Positions 1-12,803 of a DNA stretch of 64,000 nucleotides are shown here, piece after piece (the first letter of the stretch is position 1; each line of letters starts with the position of its first letter). Below the pieces are notes generated by a model that ran no database searches, was not told the origin of the DNA, and saw nothing but the letters and a program-made list of their open reading frames with translations. Location of the stretch: the NCBI GenBank assembly GCA_945859605.1, contig OX243812.1, forward strand, positions 50,808,283 through 50,872,282. Reading direction: 5' to 3'. A program made the position numbers and the translations under genes. This DNA comes from Lumbricus rubellus (Eukaryota; Annelida; Clitellata; Crassiclitellata; Lumbricidae).

Positions 1-417
1 TGTACATATAGATCTCTCTAATCGCAAACACTGAAATAAAATAGGCCTACGAGTCTTTCACTCAGAACAATAATATTAAAACGAACATAGTTTCTGTATT
101 TGTTTCATTGCAGTTTAAAACATTGGGCCCCTATAGTAAGGGCGGCGTAGGTCTTTGTTAGAGGAAGCATGAATTTATCACAGTTCCAGGTCGTAGAATC
201 ATTCGCTCTGCCACACAAGGTGACCACCGTGACCTGGTTGTCCCTTAAGCTAGAACTTCCACAGCGCTGCATAAAAGCTTCGATAATATTATGGTTAATC
301 CGTCTTTCTGGAAGAAGTTACCATGCAGTCTCCGTAACGAACTTCTTGGTCGCGTCTTTGTTCCTTTTCCACAAGCCTTTGAAACCATTTTTTCTTTTAA
401 TGTGATTTGGTGACGTC

Positions 418-466
418 AGGTCGGAGCGGCTCTGAGGAAACTCTCTTAAAGTGGCGCTATATAAAT
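418..466 (+). repeat. Dispersed LINE/SINE 3' tail (GCTATATAAATTCAT)
   Basis: GGAGCGGCTCTGAGGAAAC...AAAGTGGCGCTATATAAATTCA matches the 3' tail of the SINEs at 12.5 and 29.7 kb and of the LINE at 19.9-20.3 kb. The DNA upstream (about 190-410) may be a decayed LINE end. Confidence 0.65.
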
Positions 467-556
467 TCATGGTTACGATTATATTATCGACTGGATTCAA
501 AGCAGAGCTGTATGAATTTCCAATATTCTAATCAAAATTACACGATAAAGACTTAC

Positions 557-1581
557 TACACCGTGAGTCAAAAAAAAGTAAGCCAAATTGTTTTTCATAT
601 ATCTCTAATGCCTGATAACATATCACGCTAAACTTTTCCAAATATTTAGAGAATTGGACCAAGAATATGATTCCAAAATTTCATGAGATAAAATTGAACG
701 GATAAAAAGATATGAATCTGTAAACTTCATATGCCGAAATTGCCGTTTACAAGCAATTGTTTTGTCAGATTCAATAAAAAGTAAGCTAAACAGTTTTTAT
801 TATATCTCCAATGCCAGCTAATTAATCATACTAAAACTTTCCAGATATTTAGATAATTGAACCTAGAATAGGATTCCAAAATATCATGTAATAAATTTGA
901 ACGGATAGAAAGATATGAATATTTGAACTTCATCTCCGAAATTTCAGTTTTCAGCAAATCTGTTATGGTGTTCGCTGCAGTTTTGATGCCTGATAATTCC
1001 CAATTTTGGTCTTCAGTGATCCTGGAGTAAAATTTTACGGAATATAAAGTGTGGAGCGTGCATAATGAAAGACCGAGGCTACCAGACAACAATCCATGAT
1101 ATAAACGATCTGAAGCAACGCTTGTTGGAAGTGTGGGATGGCCTGGACCAGAGGATAATCGACGATGCTGTTGCCTAATGGCGCCTGTGCCTCAAGGCTT
1201 GCGTGCAGGCTGAAGGATAACATTTTGAGCATCTTATTTAATTAAATAATCAAATCATACTGTTGGGGTCATATTGCTAGTTCAATTATCTACATATCTG
1301 GAAAATTTTAGAATGATTGATCATCAGGCATTAGAGATATGAGAAAAAGTTTGACTTACATTTTACTGAATCTGACAGAAAATTGCTTGTAAACGGCAAT
1401 TTCGGCATCTGAAGTTTAAAGATTCATATCTTTTTATCCGTTCAACTTTATCTCATGAAATTTTGGAATAATATTCTTGGTCCAATTCTCGAAATATTTG
1501 GAAAATTTTAGCGTGATATGTTATCAGGCATTAGAGATATATGAAAAACAATTTGGCTTACTTTTTTTGACTCACGGTGTA
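557..1581. mobile_element. Mariner-like inverted-repeat element (defective) 1
   Basis: Begins TACACCGTGAGTCAAAAA and ends with its inverse, with long inverted arms. The centre (about 1045-1225, plus) has the transposase C-terminus in broken frames (GYQTTIHDINDLKQRLLEVW pattern). The catalytic part is gone, so it is a non-autonomous relic with TA ends. Confidence 0.85.
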
Positions 1582-1604
1582 TTTAGACGTAAAATAGGGC
1601 CTAC

Positions 1605-1698
1605 CTGACGTTTCCTGAGGACACAGTTCTCCAAAGAATCCACATGGAGGTCGGTCAGGCGGCAAGCTCAACTTCTCTTCAGATATGAGGATCGGAGA
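1605..1698 (-). CDS. GC gene 2 exon: juxtamembrane Cys motif
   Basis: 94 bp, phase 0 to 1. It codes SPILISEEKLSLPPDRPPCG and FFGELCPQETS. It corresponds to 56139-56226 of gene 1. It starts about 20 bp right of a mariner-like element. Confidence 0.85.
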
Positions 1699-3927
1699 CT
1701 GTGACCATTAGAACAAGACAAAAAAGAATATAATTAATTACACGAAACATTTATTTGTACATGGAATAAAAAAAAGCTCGAGCGTCTTTGTAATTTCTAG
1801 TCTGCTAATACAATAAGTCGGTCTTAGAAGTTTCTATCCTGTAATTAAGCGCAGTATCAAGTCTCGTGGGCAGACAATTCCTTGCTTTAATGCTGTTTTT
1901 TCTTTCGGTACCAGGAAAAAATTAGGCAGACACTACTTATCGGATTGCGTACAATATTATGAGCACCAGTGCTTAAAATATCAATACAAAACATTACGGC
2001 TCACCAGCCACTCTGTACATAGCGTAACGTTGCTATTTGCTTTTGACATCGGTACCATCATGTGCAACTCGTAGGCATCTTTGTGCTTGGGTAGATACCA
2101 AACGTCGTAGTCCATGATACGGTCGCTGTTGTAGTCGAGAACAACTTCTCCAGTTATTCCTGTAGTTAACATGAAGTTTGACGAGAAGTGTTATACCAAC
2201 ACATCACACGCAGATAGGCCTACGCATGATTCGCACGATGCACAACCGTTGGAACTGCTAGTCAGTAATAATATTCAACCAGCGTATAGTATTACTACCA
2301 TTCATTCATTCATTAATTCATTTGAAAATTTATATGGCGCCTAATCAGAGGCGCTCTCGACTCAAGCGCGCCCCAAAATAACAGTTTTAAGATCAGTGAA
2401 GAATGATTCTTGTAGAATTCCAGGGTGTAGGCGTAGCTCTAAAGGAAGGCCTTTTCCTGGCCACTGGGCCAACTACAGTAGGCTATAGTAGAGCCATTAC
2501 TACAAGTACTGCTGCTGGTGCTACTGTTACTACTACTATTGCTGCTACTACTACCACCATCACCACCACCACCACCACCACGACCACCACCACCACCACC
2601 ACCACCACCACCACCACCACCACCACCACCACCACCACCACCACCACCACCACCACCACCACCACCACCACTACTACTACTGGGCCTACTACCTGGTACT
2701 AATAATATCAACCAATGAATTAATAATTTTATTGAAACCTGTGTAAGCCAATATAGGCTACACAATCTTTATTCACAATAAAATACAATATTTAAAACCA
2801 AATTGGAACACAGGCAACAGAGATGCCTCATAAAAAGATTATAATATACATTATATTATAGATTATATAATTATATTGTAGAGCCTCTAAGAGGAGGTAC
2901 CATAATTTCCAAGTGCTAAATGGGGGACAGAACGGAAAACGTGTCTTCAAGAAAATACATCTACCACAAATACTACTACAGCTGGGATACTATACTACTG
3001 AGCTTACTAAGTACTATTACCACAAATAATGAAACTGCTAAAGCGCTTGAATCTTATGAAATCGGTGAGTAGGCCTAGGCTCCTTGGCCTTTCTCTTCCC
3101 TTATTTCGTATAGACTACTATTTGTTAGCGGGAGCGCTAACTTGGGTCGGGAGCGCTACTGAATATGTGAGCGGCGCTTTTTAAATGTTCAATTACAATT
3201 ACAATTACAATTACAATTACCCTCGAAGCTCCATCGTCTTGCGAACAGTTGATATGAGTTGCCGTCGTTTAGGTCGCATAGGTCGGCCCTCAACAATCTT
3301 TCCGTCACAGACATGTAGAGGTAAACTGCGTCGTAGAGAAATAGAGCAAACTTTGAGCCCTGGGCGAAGCAGAAAAAACATTCTCAATTAATAATTTATA
3401 CATTAGAAGTCGCTAATGATTCGCTGAAACATAAGAAGGCTTGCAAGTGAATGTCACCCTTTAATCATTCGTATACGGAGCTGGGTATTCTGAGGGCTCT
3501 GACGTAGGAAAAAATTCAAATCGCATTAAAGTATAACGAAGATCTGTGTGGAGTGTCTGATGAAGTTGTTGAAAGGAAACGTTAGAGTTGCGGATGCAGA
3601 GTAAGCGAGATGATTAGGCTACAATGGAAAACGAGAGGATCATAATGAAGCAGGTATAAATAAAGCAAACTGGAAGAGACAGGCAGCGAAGTAGAATAAG
3701 GATGAAAGCAAGAGCAGGGAAGTGAGAACACGGGATAGAAAGAATTGAATAGGCCAAGAGAAAAATTGGGAAACGAGAGAATAGATGCCGATGGAGAAAA
3801 AGATGCGCTCGAGAAAAGAGAATAACGTGAAGACACGAAGAGAGAGAGAGAGACGGTTAGGTGCAGGGAGACAGAACCATATCGGACCAGACAAAGAGAG
3901 CGAAGCACACTGACGAGTAGGAAAGCA

Positions 3928-3994
<67 letters not shown>

Positions 3995-4137
3995 CAGACA
4001 GAGACAGAGACAGAGACAGAGACAGAGACAGAGAGAGACAGAGAGAGAGAGAGAGAGACAGAGAGAGAGAGAGAGACAGACAGAGACAGAGAGACAGAGA
4101 GAGAGACAGAGAGAGACAGAGAGAGACAGAGAGAGAC

Positions 4138-4208
<71 letters not shown>

Positions 4209-4562
4209 ACAAGATAAAATGGGATTGAGGAAACGATGGCGAGAAAAATGACGGACACACGAGGCGTGATCGAGATGATTAGTGGAATGGAAAAAAAATC
4301 GTCGGGAAAGAGATGCATATTATTAAAAGCTGCAGATGAAAGTGATATCAACAAAACATATCGGTAGAGTGCAGACGGTAGAAGAGAGGAAGGAAACAGA
4401 GTCGGAGAGACAGAGAGAATGGAGAGCGAGAGAAAGAGAGGGAGAGAGAGACAGAGACAGAGACAGAGAAAGAGAAAGAGACAGAGACAGAGCCAGAGAA
4501 GATAGAAACAGAGAGAGAAAGACAGATAGACAGAGGAGACAGAGAGAGACTGAGAGAGAGAA

Positions 4563-4642
<80 letters not shown>

Positions 4643-6297
4643 TGGATGGAGGAAGACACACAGACATATAGACAGAGGGAGATTAAGAGAGAGATACAGA
4701 CAGACAGAGACAGAGGCAGGTACAGAGGTATTGGACAGAGGGAGACATGGATGCACTTGCCGTCAGTCCTTTCTCCATTGTTCCCGAATAATTCCACGGT
4801 GGTTGCGCCATCTTTTCAGGAATCGAAGCCAGAAACTTCGACATTCGAGCATCGTCGATTTGAAAGGCTGGCAAGATCTGCACCAAGAATACAATTAGAA
4901 AAAATGCGCTGCATAAGCATAACGACGTCTATAGATTTGACACGCGTTGCTTACTCTCCGCTGTTTGTACTTTTGATAATCATTTTCACGAGTTCCTGCT
5001 AGCACGTCTTTGTCACTTGCCAGTGATAGCGGGTAGGCCTACTATGCACGTCAGTGTCCTTCAATATACCTCGTCTCCAACAGTACTGAAACTCGTGTAT
5101 TGTCACAGTCAGCGATTTAGGGAGTATACAAAATGCGCTACCGCATGTGTTCACATGATTATAATAATTATACAATATAAATACAAACAGTCTGTGCTTA
5201 TAAATGCAATTCTACAGTCAAGCCTTTATCGGTCTGCCTATCATTTTTGTTTTGTATTGTATTCGAATCGAAAATTATTTGTAAAGCGCTTCTCTCAACA
5301 AGAAAGAGCCTTTCAGAAGTGCTCCCACTGCGTTCGATCCCGAGATAGATATCTAAATCAGGATTTAAGGCGGCGAGAGAAAGATGAAGAAAAGCTATCA
5401 AAGAGGAAGAAGCGAACTGGTTTTCTTTTATGAACATCGGATTCGCTGCAGGTGCATAAAATTATTTTTGCCATCGCAAACACTTAGGCCTACTTTCACT
5501 TTTGGCTGCGTCATTTCCCTAAAGCCTTTCGTGACCTCACCCTTCTTCATGCGTTAATTGCGCAATATTCACTTGCCAGGTCTTAGCCGTTGTCTAATGT
5601 CGCTGATACCGCGGGCTTTATATTTCCAGCGTGAAAATTGCGGACAGTGGCGCGGCGATAAAACATCGTAGTAAACACCTTTATTATGTCGATCCATTCC
5701 ACTATATTTATCTCACACAGACACGAATATAGGCAGAGCCATTACGGTTCGCCTTACGAGATTTTAACGGCTTCAAATTGCCTCTCACTGAGTCAGATAC
5801 ACGTAGATCAACGACATGATTAGAGGTCTACGTGTCATTAGAGGACAGCCGGATCAATGCTATCGCGTGAAAACTGGTGATTGAACACGATGGACCACTA
5901 CACAGATAAAAATCCCGTCTCAGGCGAATCTTCTTGTAATTATAATTGTCCGTAGAAACTAATTGACATAATCGAACTGCATGCAGGTAACACATTTCAG
6001 TGGACCTTCAGTTTCACGTCACTGTCCAAAAACAAGCATAGTCTACATAGCCTATATTGTTCATATACACGAGGAACTGATGGTGCTATTATATTATTTG
6101 ACATCACACTTGAACTGCGACTAAGGAGAGCAACAGATTTCACAAAAGACAGAGGTCATTATTTTATTCGTGCATATCGCCGAAAAATGCTTGAAGTCAT
6201 GAACTGATGACGATGCTGATGATGATAAGGTTGATGTTGATGTTAATGATGTTGATGTTTATGTTGATGTTGATGATGATGATGATGATGATGATGT

Positions 6298-6353
<56 letters not shown>

Positions 6354-9300
6354 TTAATGATGTTGATGTTGATGTTGATGATGATGATGCTGATGCTGAT
6401 GATAATGATTATGACGACGATGAAAATGATGGTGATGAGTGTTTACTGCTCGCAAAGGTGCAATACCAACCTAGGATAAAAAAAGGAGAAATCTAAATGG
6501 ACCAGAGTCCCGCTAACCAGGGTCATTTATGTACCAATGACTCAGATTTCAACCGAAATAATAATAACATAATCATTAATCAGCGTCAATGTTTAGTGCA
6601 AGAAAGCTTTTAAATAGACAGAAGGAGGGCGCATTTAATAAGTTTCTTTGAAGAGGTGCTATATAAATACTCGATTGATCTAATGAATGAATACAGGAAT
6701 TAAGTCTTTTATATAAGTTATTTAAAGTGAGTAGGTGGGCATGCAAAAGTTTTTGAATGGTTCATGCATATTTAGCCTCCCTTCCTCCCTCCCTTCCTCC
6801 CTCCCTTCCTCCCTCCCTCCTTCCCTCCCTCAATGTATATATACCGGGTGGCCCATAAAAAACGTTCCCAAACTTTGTTAACCTGGCAAAGATCTAATTC
6901 TAGAGATATAAAATATCAATTTACACCAAAATGTTAAGCAATCATTTCTGTGCACACATGTCACATTTCAAGAGAATACGTTTATTATATCACACTCTGC
7001 GGCAAGGTTTTGACGTCGTACCTGTTAAAACATTTTGCACAAACCTACGTCATTAAAAACGTTCCCAAACTTTGTTAACATGGCAAGCTGGCAATAAAAA
7101 TTTTTTGAAGATAAACTAAATCATAGTACATCAAACTAATCACAATTCATATTTGTACAACACAGCCAAGTTTTAGCCCAAAATACTCAACCGTTTGAGA
7201 GAAATTGTTGTTAGACCTTTATGACACATGGTCAAAATTTTGGACAGTTGTTTAATGATGATGTTTTACCGTTTTACTTTTACGCGAACAAATGTTTGAT
7301 TGATCCTCCGCATTCTCTTGTAACGACTCTTAAACGCTGTTTCCACTGTCTTGTTGACTTCTGTATTTGTGTGTCGTCTAATAGGGACCATTTTACTTCA
7401 ATGACCCGCTTAAGTTCGTCAGTAGGCCTATTTAGAAACGGTTTTCTGCGATCAGCATACACAAGCTCCCTTAAGGCGCTCCATAGTATAGGCCTACATA
7501 GCAGCCCAGAGGATTTAGATCGGGAGAGTTTGGAGGCCAGGCATCACTGTGGATAAAATCAGGGATGTTTGCTTGAAGAAATTGCTGAGCCAATCTGCAA
7601 CGATGTGAAGAAGCACTGTCTTGTTGAAAGATGTCATTGTCATCAGGATTGAGTCTACGACATTCGGGAATGACCTTATCGCGTAACAAGCCGACGTAAT
7701 AGGCCTACTCTCCATTGACTTTGGTTTTCCTAGGATCAATGACGATGATGTCTGTTTTACCGTGCATCGAAACTCCAGCAGATGCCATTAATTTTTTTAG
7801 AGAAACGACTAGTCTCATGATAAAGTTTTACTGGCGCAATTGAAGACTTTCGTTCGCGGCGAAATAAAATGACGTAGTTTTGTGCAAAATATTTTAACAG
7901 GTACGACGTTATAACCTTGTCGCAGAGTGTGATATAATAAACGTACTCTCTTGAAATGTGACATGTGTGCACAGAAATGATTGCTTAACATTTTGGTGTA
8001 AATTAATATTTGATATCTCTAAAATTAGATCTTTGCCAGGTTAACAAAGTTTGGGAACGTTTTTTATGGGCCACTCGGTATATATATGTATATATTGATT
8101 GAAAGAGAGACACGATAATTATTATGGTACTCATCGATCGAATTATGAAGCCAAGAAAACGTTATCAGATTGCAGTTAGCCTACTTGACCGTAATACAAT
8201 AAACACATTGCACATGACCATAAGACAGAAACTAATTATTCTCTATCTGCCTCTGTTTCTCTCTGTCTCTTTCTGTCTCTGTCTGTCTCTCTGTGTGTAT
8301 CTCTGTCTCTGTTTGTCTCTTTCTCTGTGTGTCTCTCTCTGTTTCTCTGTGTATCTCTGTCTCTCTCTCTCTCTACTATGGCTCTGCTAAATGCCCATGT
8401 CTCTTTATCCAATATCCAATAATAGCACCAAATACATGACGACTCTTGGTCTGTATTGTATTATTGCTGCATTGTAATGTTTGTGATGCATTGTGCTGCG
8501 TTACAATTCATTGTTTGTATTTTGATAGTTGCATTGTGCTATATTCCAGGCAGATAGAGACGGAGACGGAGAGACATAGAGACAGAATCCTAACGGTAAC
8601 CCCAGCAGTAAACATTGAACAAACGGCGATAAGATATCATCAACTGAACTGATAACTTGATAAGACATTGGTTTTTTTTATCACGTCTTCATTCCTACTT
8701 GCAATTGAGACAATGTATCAAGAGCAACCTTGTTGTTCTGAGTAGGCCTATCTATAGCCTATCTGAAACTCATGTTTCTTCGCAGACGCAGCTACGGGGT
8801 GAATAGGCTACCTGACAGAATTATCAGCCCTAAATAGATCTATTAGTCTTTTAAACTGCCAGGATTGTCGAAAACACGCGTGCTCTGAGTACTGCTCTCC
8901 TTTTTCAACATTCTTTTTGGACAATTTTTCACTTGACAGGTTTGAGCACGTGACCCATAAAGTATACGTTCATCCGTACGCAGTCTTGCACGTGTGCGCA
9001 TTACTTACTAATGCTCGATTGCAACTGTATAATCTCCAGGCCCTATACGTAATGAGAAATAGATCTACACCCTAATCTCTATCTCTTCAATCTGATAAGT
9101 AATATAAGGAAAAGCCGAATGCCTGGAAACAGTGCGCACTGCAGTCAGCTGCTGCAGCTGATCTACATGTATAGAATTATTTCTGGCCGCGTTCCGTAAT
9201 TAGTTGCGATTAATTGAACGGAATCTTTGAACTGCCGCTTCAGATGTGATTAGATGAACGTGATTAAAGCAGACATTCATAGAGACAAACAAACGGACAG

Positions 9301-12300
9301 ACAGACAGGCAGACAGGCAGACAGGCAGACAGGCAGACAGACAGACCGGCGGACAGATAGAGACACGTACATATATTATATATAGTCACGTAAAATACAG
9401 AAAAACGCGCTTAAATAAATGCATGACATTCATGTATTTATATGATGGAGGATCTGTATAATAATTATATTTATTTGTACATTTGCATTTAAAATGTTCA
9501 TGCATACATAAACTCATACATGTAAGCACTAAAGCACACAGACATGCATACACTTTACACACGTAGGCAATTACACATGCACATACATGTATAACATTAT
9601 ATGCAAAAGGCGTATAATTTTATACACTGTGTCCCAATAAATCGGGCACCTTTTTTATAATGTGAATAAAACAGGCAAACCTTAATCGATTTTCAAAATT
9701 TCAAAACTGTTTTTATCCTGAGATAATTATCTTCCACTGATTCAAATATGAAGTTTCTGGCATGAATATTGACGTCACAATTACCAGGGCCCCCAGAAAT
9801 TCGCGATCTTGCGCAACGCAACTTTTCCGCAAATTTTCAGGTTTCGCGCAACAGCGCAAAAATTGCCAATCCGCGCGATTTTGGCGCAATTTTTACAAAA
9901 TCTTGTCAATTTATATAAATTGGGCTTTGATTGACTTAAAAATCACTTCAGCGCGCGGTAGTTCAACATAGCACCGAAACCGATTGGCGATAATCAAAAT
10001 GGCGGCCGCCGAATGGGACGAAATTATATCGGAATTTTTAGTTAAAGATCGTTTCTTTTAGTAGTAATGCACAAAACTTAAAGTATAAAAAATTCCTAAA
10101 CTTCACGGCCACACAATAAAATATGTTAGACGAAGTTTCTCAAAGCGATCACACGGCAGCGTTGCGTGCTGTCTCAGCTTATGACAGAACGAACGCATTT
10201 AATCTACACTGTGCCCCATAAAAAAACACACCAAATTGTTTTGCAAATATCTCTAATACCTGATGACATATCAAGCTAAAATTTTCCAAATATTTAGAGA
10301 AGTGCACCAAGAATATGATTCCAAAATTTCATGAAATAAAGTTGAGCGGATAAAAAGATATGAATATTTAAACTTCATATACCGAAATTGCCGTTTACAA
10401 GCAATTTTCTGTCAGATTCGATAAACTGTTTCCCTATTATCTCCAATGCCTGATGATTAATCATTCTAAAATTTTCCAGATATGTAGAGAATTGAACTAA
10501 CAATATGACCCCAACAGTATGGTTTGATAATTTAATTAAATAAGATGCTCAAAATGTCCCCCTCCTGCTTGCACGCAAGCCTGAGGGCGCTGGCGCCATT
10601 GCAATGGCAACAGCAACGTCGATTATCCTCTGGTTCAGGCCATCCCGCACTTCCAACAAGCGTTGCTTCAGATCGTTTATATCATGGATTGTTGTCTGGT
10701 AGGCTCGATCTTGCATCACGCTCCACATTTTATAGTCGACAGGATTCAAATCTGGACTGTTCGGAGGCCATAATGTGGGAGAAATGAAGTCTACACAATA
10801 ACAGACTTGCTGAAAACTGAAATTTCGGGTGATGAAGTTGAAATATCCATATCTTTCTATCCCTTCACATTTATGACATGAAATTTTGGAATCCTATTCT
10901 TGGTTCAATTCCCTAAATATATGGAAAAAGTTTTTATGATTACTCATCAGACATCAGAGATGTAAAAAAAATTGTTTGGCTTACTTTTTATTGAATCTGA
11001 CAGAAAATTGCTTGTAAACTGCAATTTCGGTATATGAAGTTTAAATATTCATATCTTTTTATCCGTTCAACTTTATTTCATGAAATTTTGGAATCATATT
11101 CTTGGTCCACTTCTCTAAATATTTGGAAAATTTTAGCTTGATATGTCATCAGGTATTAGAGATATTTGCAAAACAATTTGGTGTTTTTTTATGGGGCACA
11201 GTGTATATAGACGTCAGGCGTGAACACGAAGACGGAAGGCTACTATTCAACACGTTTTGTAAATTGGTGATTCATTATAATAATAGGCATAGCCTATGAT
11301 ATATAATTAATACCATCTTGAAGTTGTAGGCCTATTTGTAATGAGCGTAGATTTCGGTGGGCGTAAATTTTGCAAGATTAAAATTCTTTGCAATCGTCCG
11401 AATACATTAATCTCATGGTTAGGCCTATAGAAACTTTATAACTGCATTTTTTGCTTCATTTTAAATTTCTAGAACGCCAAAGCTTTACACTAAATGACAA
11501 AATACTGTTAGATAGATACTTTGGTACACTGATTCAATGAAAAACTAACGAAAATTATCAGTTTTGAGCTTGCGCAAAATTGGCGCAAATTTATGGTTTT
11601 TGGTGCGCAATTTTTCAGTTTCTTGGCGCAAATTTCTGGGGGGCCTAAATTACGTCATTTGCATCAGAGAATTAAAATGTTAAGTACCGAACACAACGAT
11701 TTTTGTTGACATTTGGTTTCGATATGTAATTAACGACGTCATTATGACGTAATTTTTTAGAGATTGCCATTAATAAATTACCAATTTGTAGAAAATTATC
11801 TCAGGATAAAAAACAGTTTTGAAATTTTGACAATCGATGAATATTTACCAGTTTTATTCACATTATAAAAAGGGTGCCCGATTTATTGGGACACAGTGTA
11901 CATACATAGAACAGGCCTATGCTTAGTGGCGTAACAATAGATCGTGCAGCCTGTGCAGTGCACAGGGCCCCGGGCTGTGGAGGGCCCCCCGGCGGTCAGA
12001 GTCAATTTTTACTTCAACAATATTCAGAATGTAATCAAGTCAGCATGCACAGCATAAACACTCAGTGGTTTCATTGGCTGAAGCCGGAATGTTCAAGCGC
12101 GTTATTTAATACACAATCTGGCAGTGGCGTTGTATAAAGATAAATGGGAGAAAATAATTTTTACGAATTAATAAGATAATTTTTATTTAAGTTCGGGTGC
12201 GAAATATGCAAATAGAGTCAATCGCAAAGAAGCAAGACGTTTTAGTGCAGCCTATTGTTCGAAATCGAGTGTTTCAAGTGTTGAAAGGGCCCACCACCGA

Positions 12301-12709
12301 AGCCCTGCACACTTGCACAGTGGCCCCAAACACCTTGCTATGCCACTGCCTATGCTCATTTGTATGCACAATATATATATACATGCACATACATGTACAT
12401 ACATGAATTCACGATCATGCAAACAGGCTAACATACAATGTTATGTACATATACATACACACACTTACATTGTGGGGCGCGGTGGTGTAGTGGTGGCGTC
12501 GTTGCCTTGAAGCCGGAAGGACCGGGAAGGTTCCAGGTTCGAATCCACCTCGCCGCGTAAGGACCTTGGGCAAGTCCTTCACTCACAATTGCTCAGCTCG
12601 TCGGCATGAAACTCCGATGCAGTGTCCGCTCTGCATTCGGGAGCGCCTCTGAGTAGGGAGAGCTTGAAGGGGGCTATAACAAGTGCACATACGAACAAAC
12701 AATGCATGT

Positions 12710-12803
<94 letters not shown>

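Larger units (their letters stand above)
9623..11900. mobile_element. Outer mariner-like element of a three-deep nest
   Basis: Ends TACACTGTGTCCCAATAAAT and its inverse. Arms of about 140 bases include GAAATTTTG and a GATAATTATC/ATCTCAGGATAAAA block. The interior is occupied by two further inserted elements. Confidence 0.83.

Noticed and set aside
3640..4797. Long open frames rich in Ser/Leu, Arg/Glu on both strands
   Set aside because: They are translations of GA/CT microsatellite; no codon bias, domain or splice support.
12474..12560. tRNA gene
   Set aside because: A and B boxes are present but the cloverleaf is not complete and the sequence continues into a SINE body; it is a SINE head. 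The same applies at 13096, 29690 and 59726.
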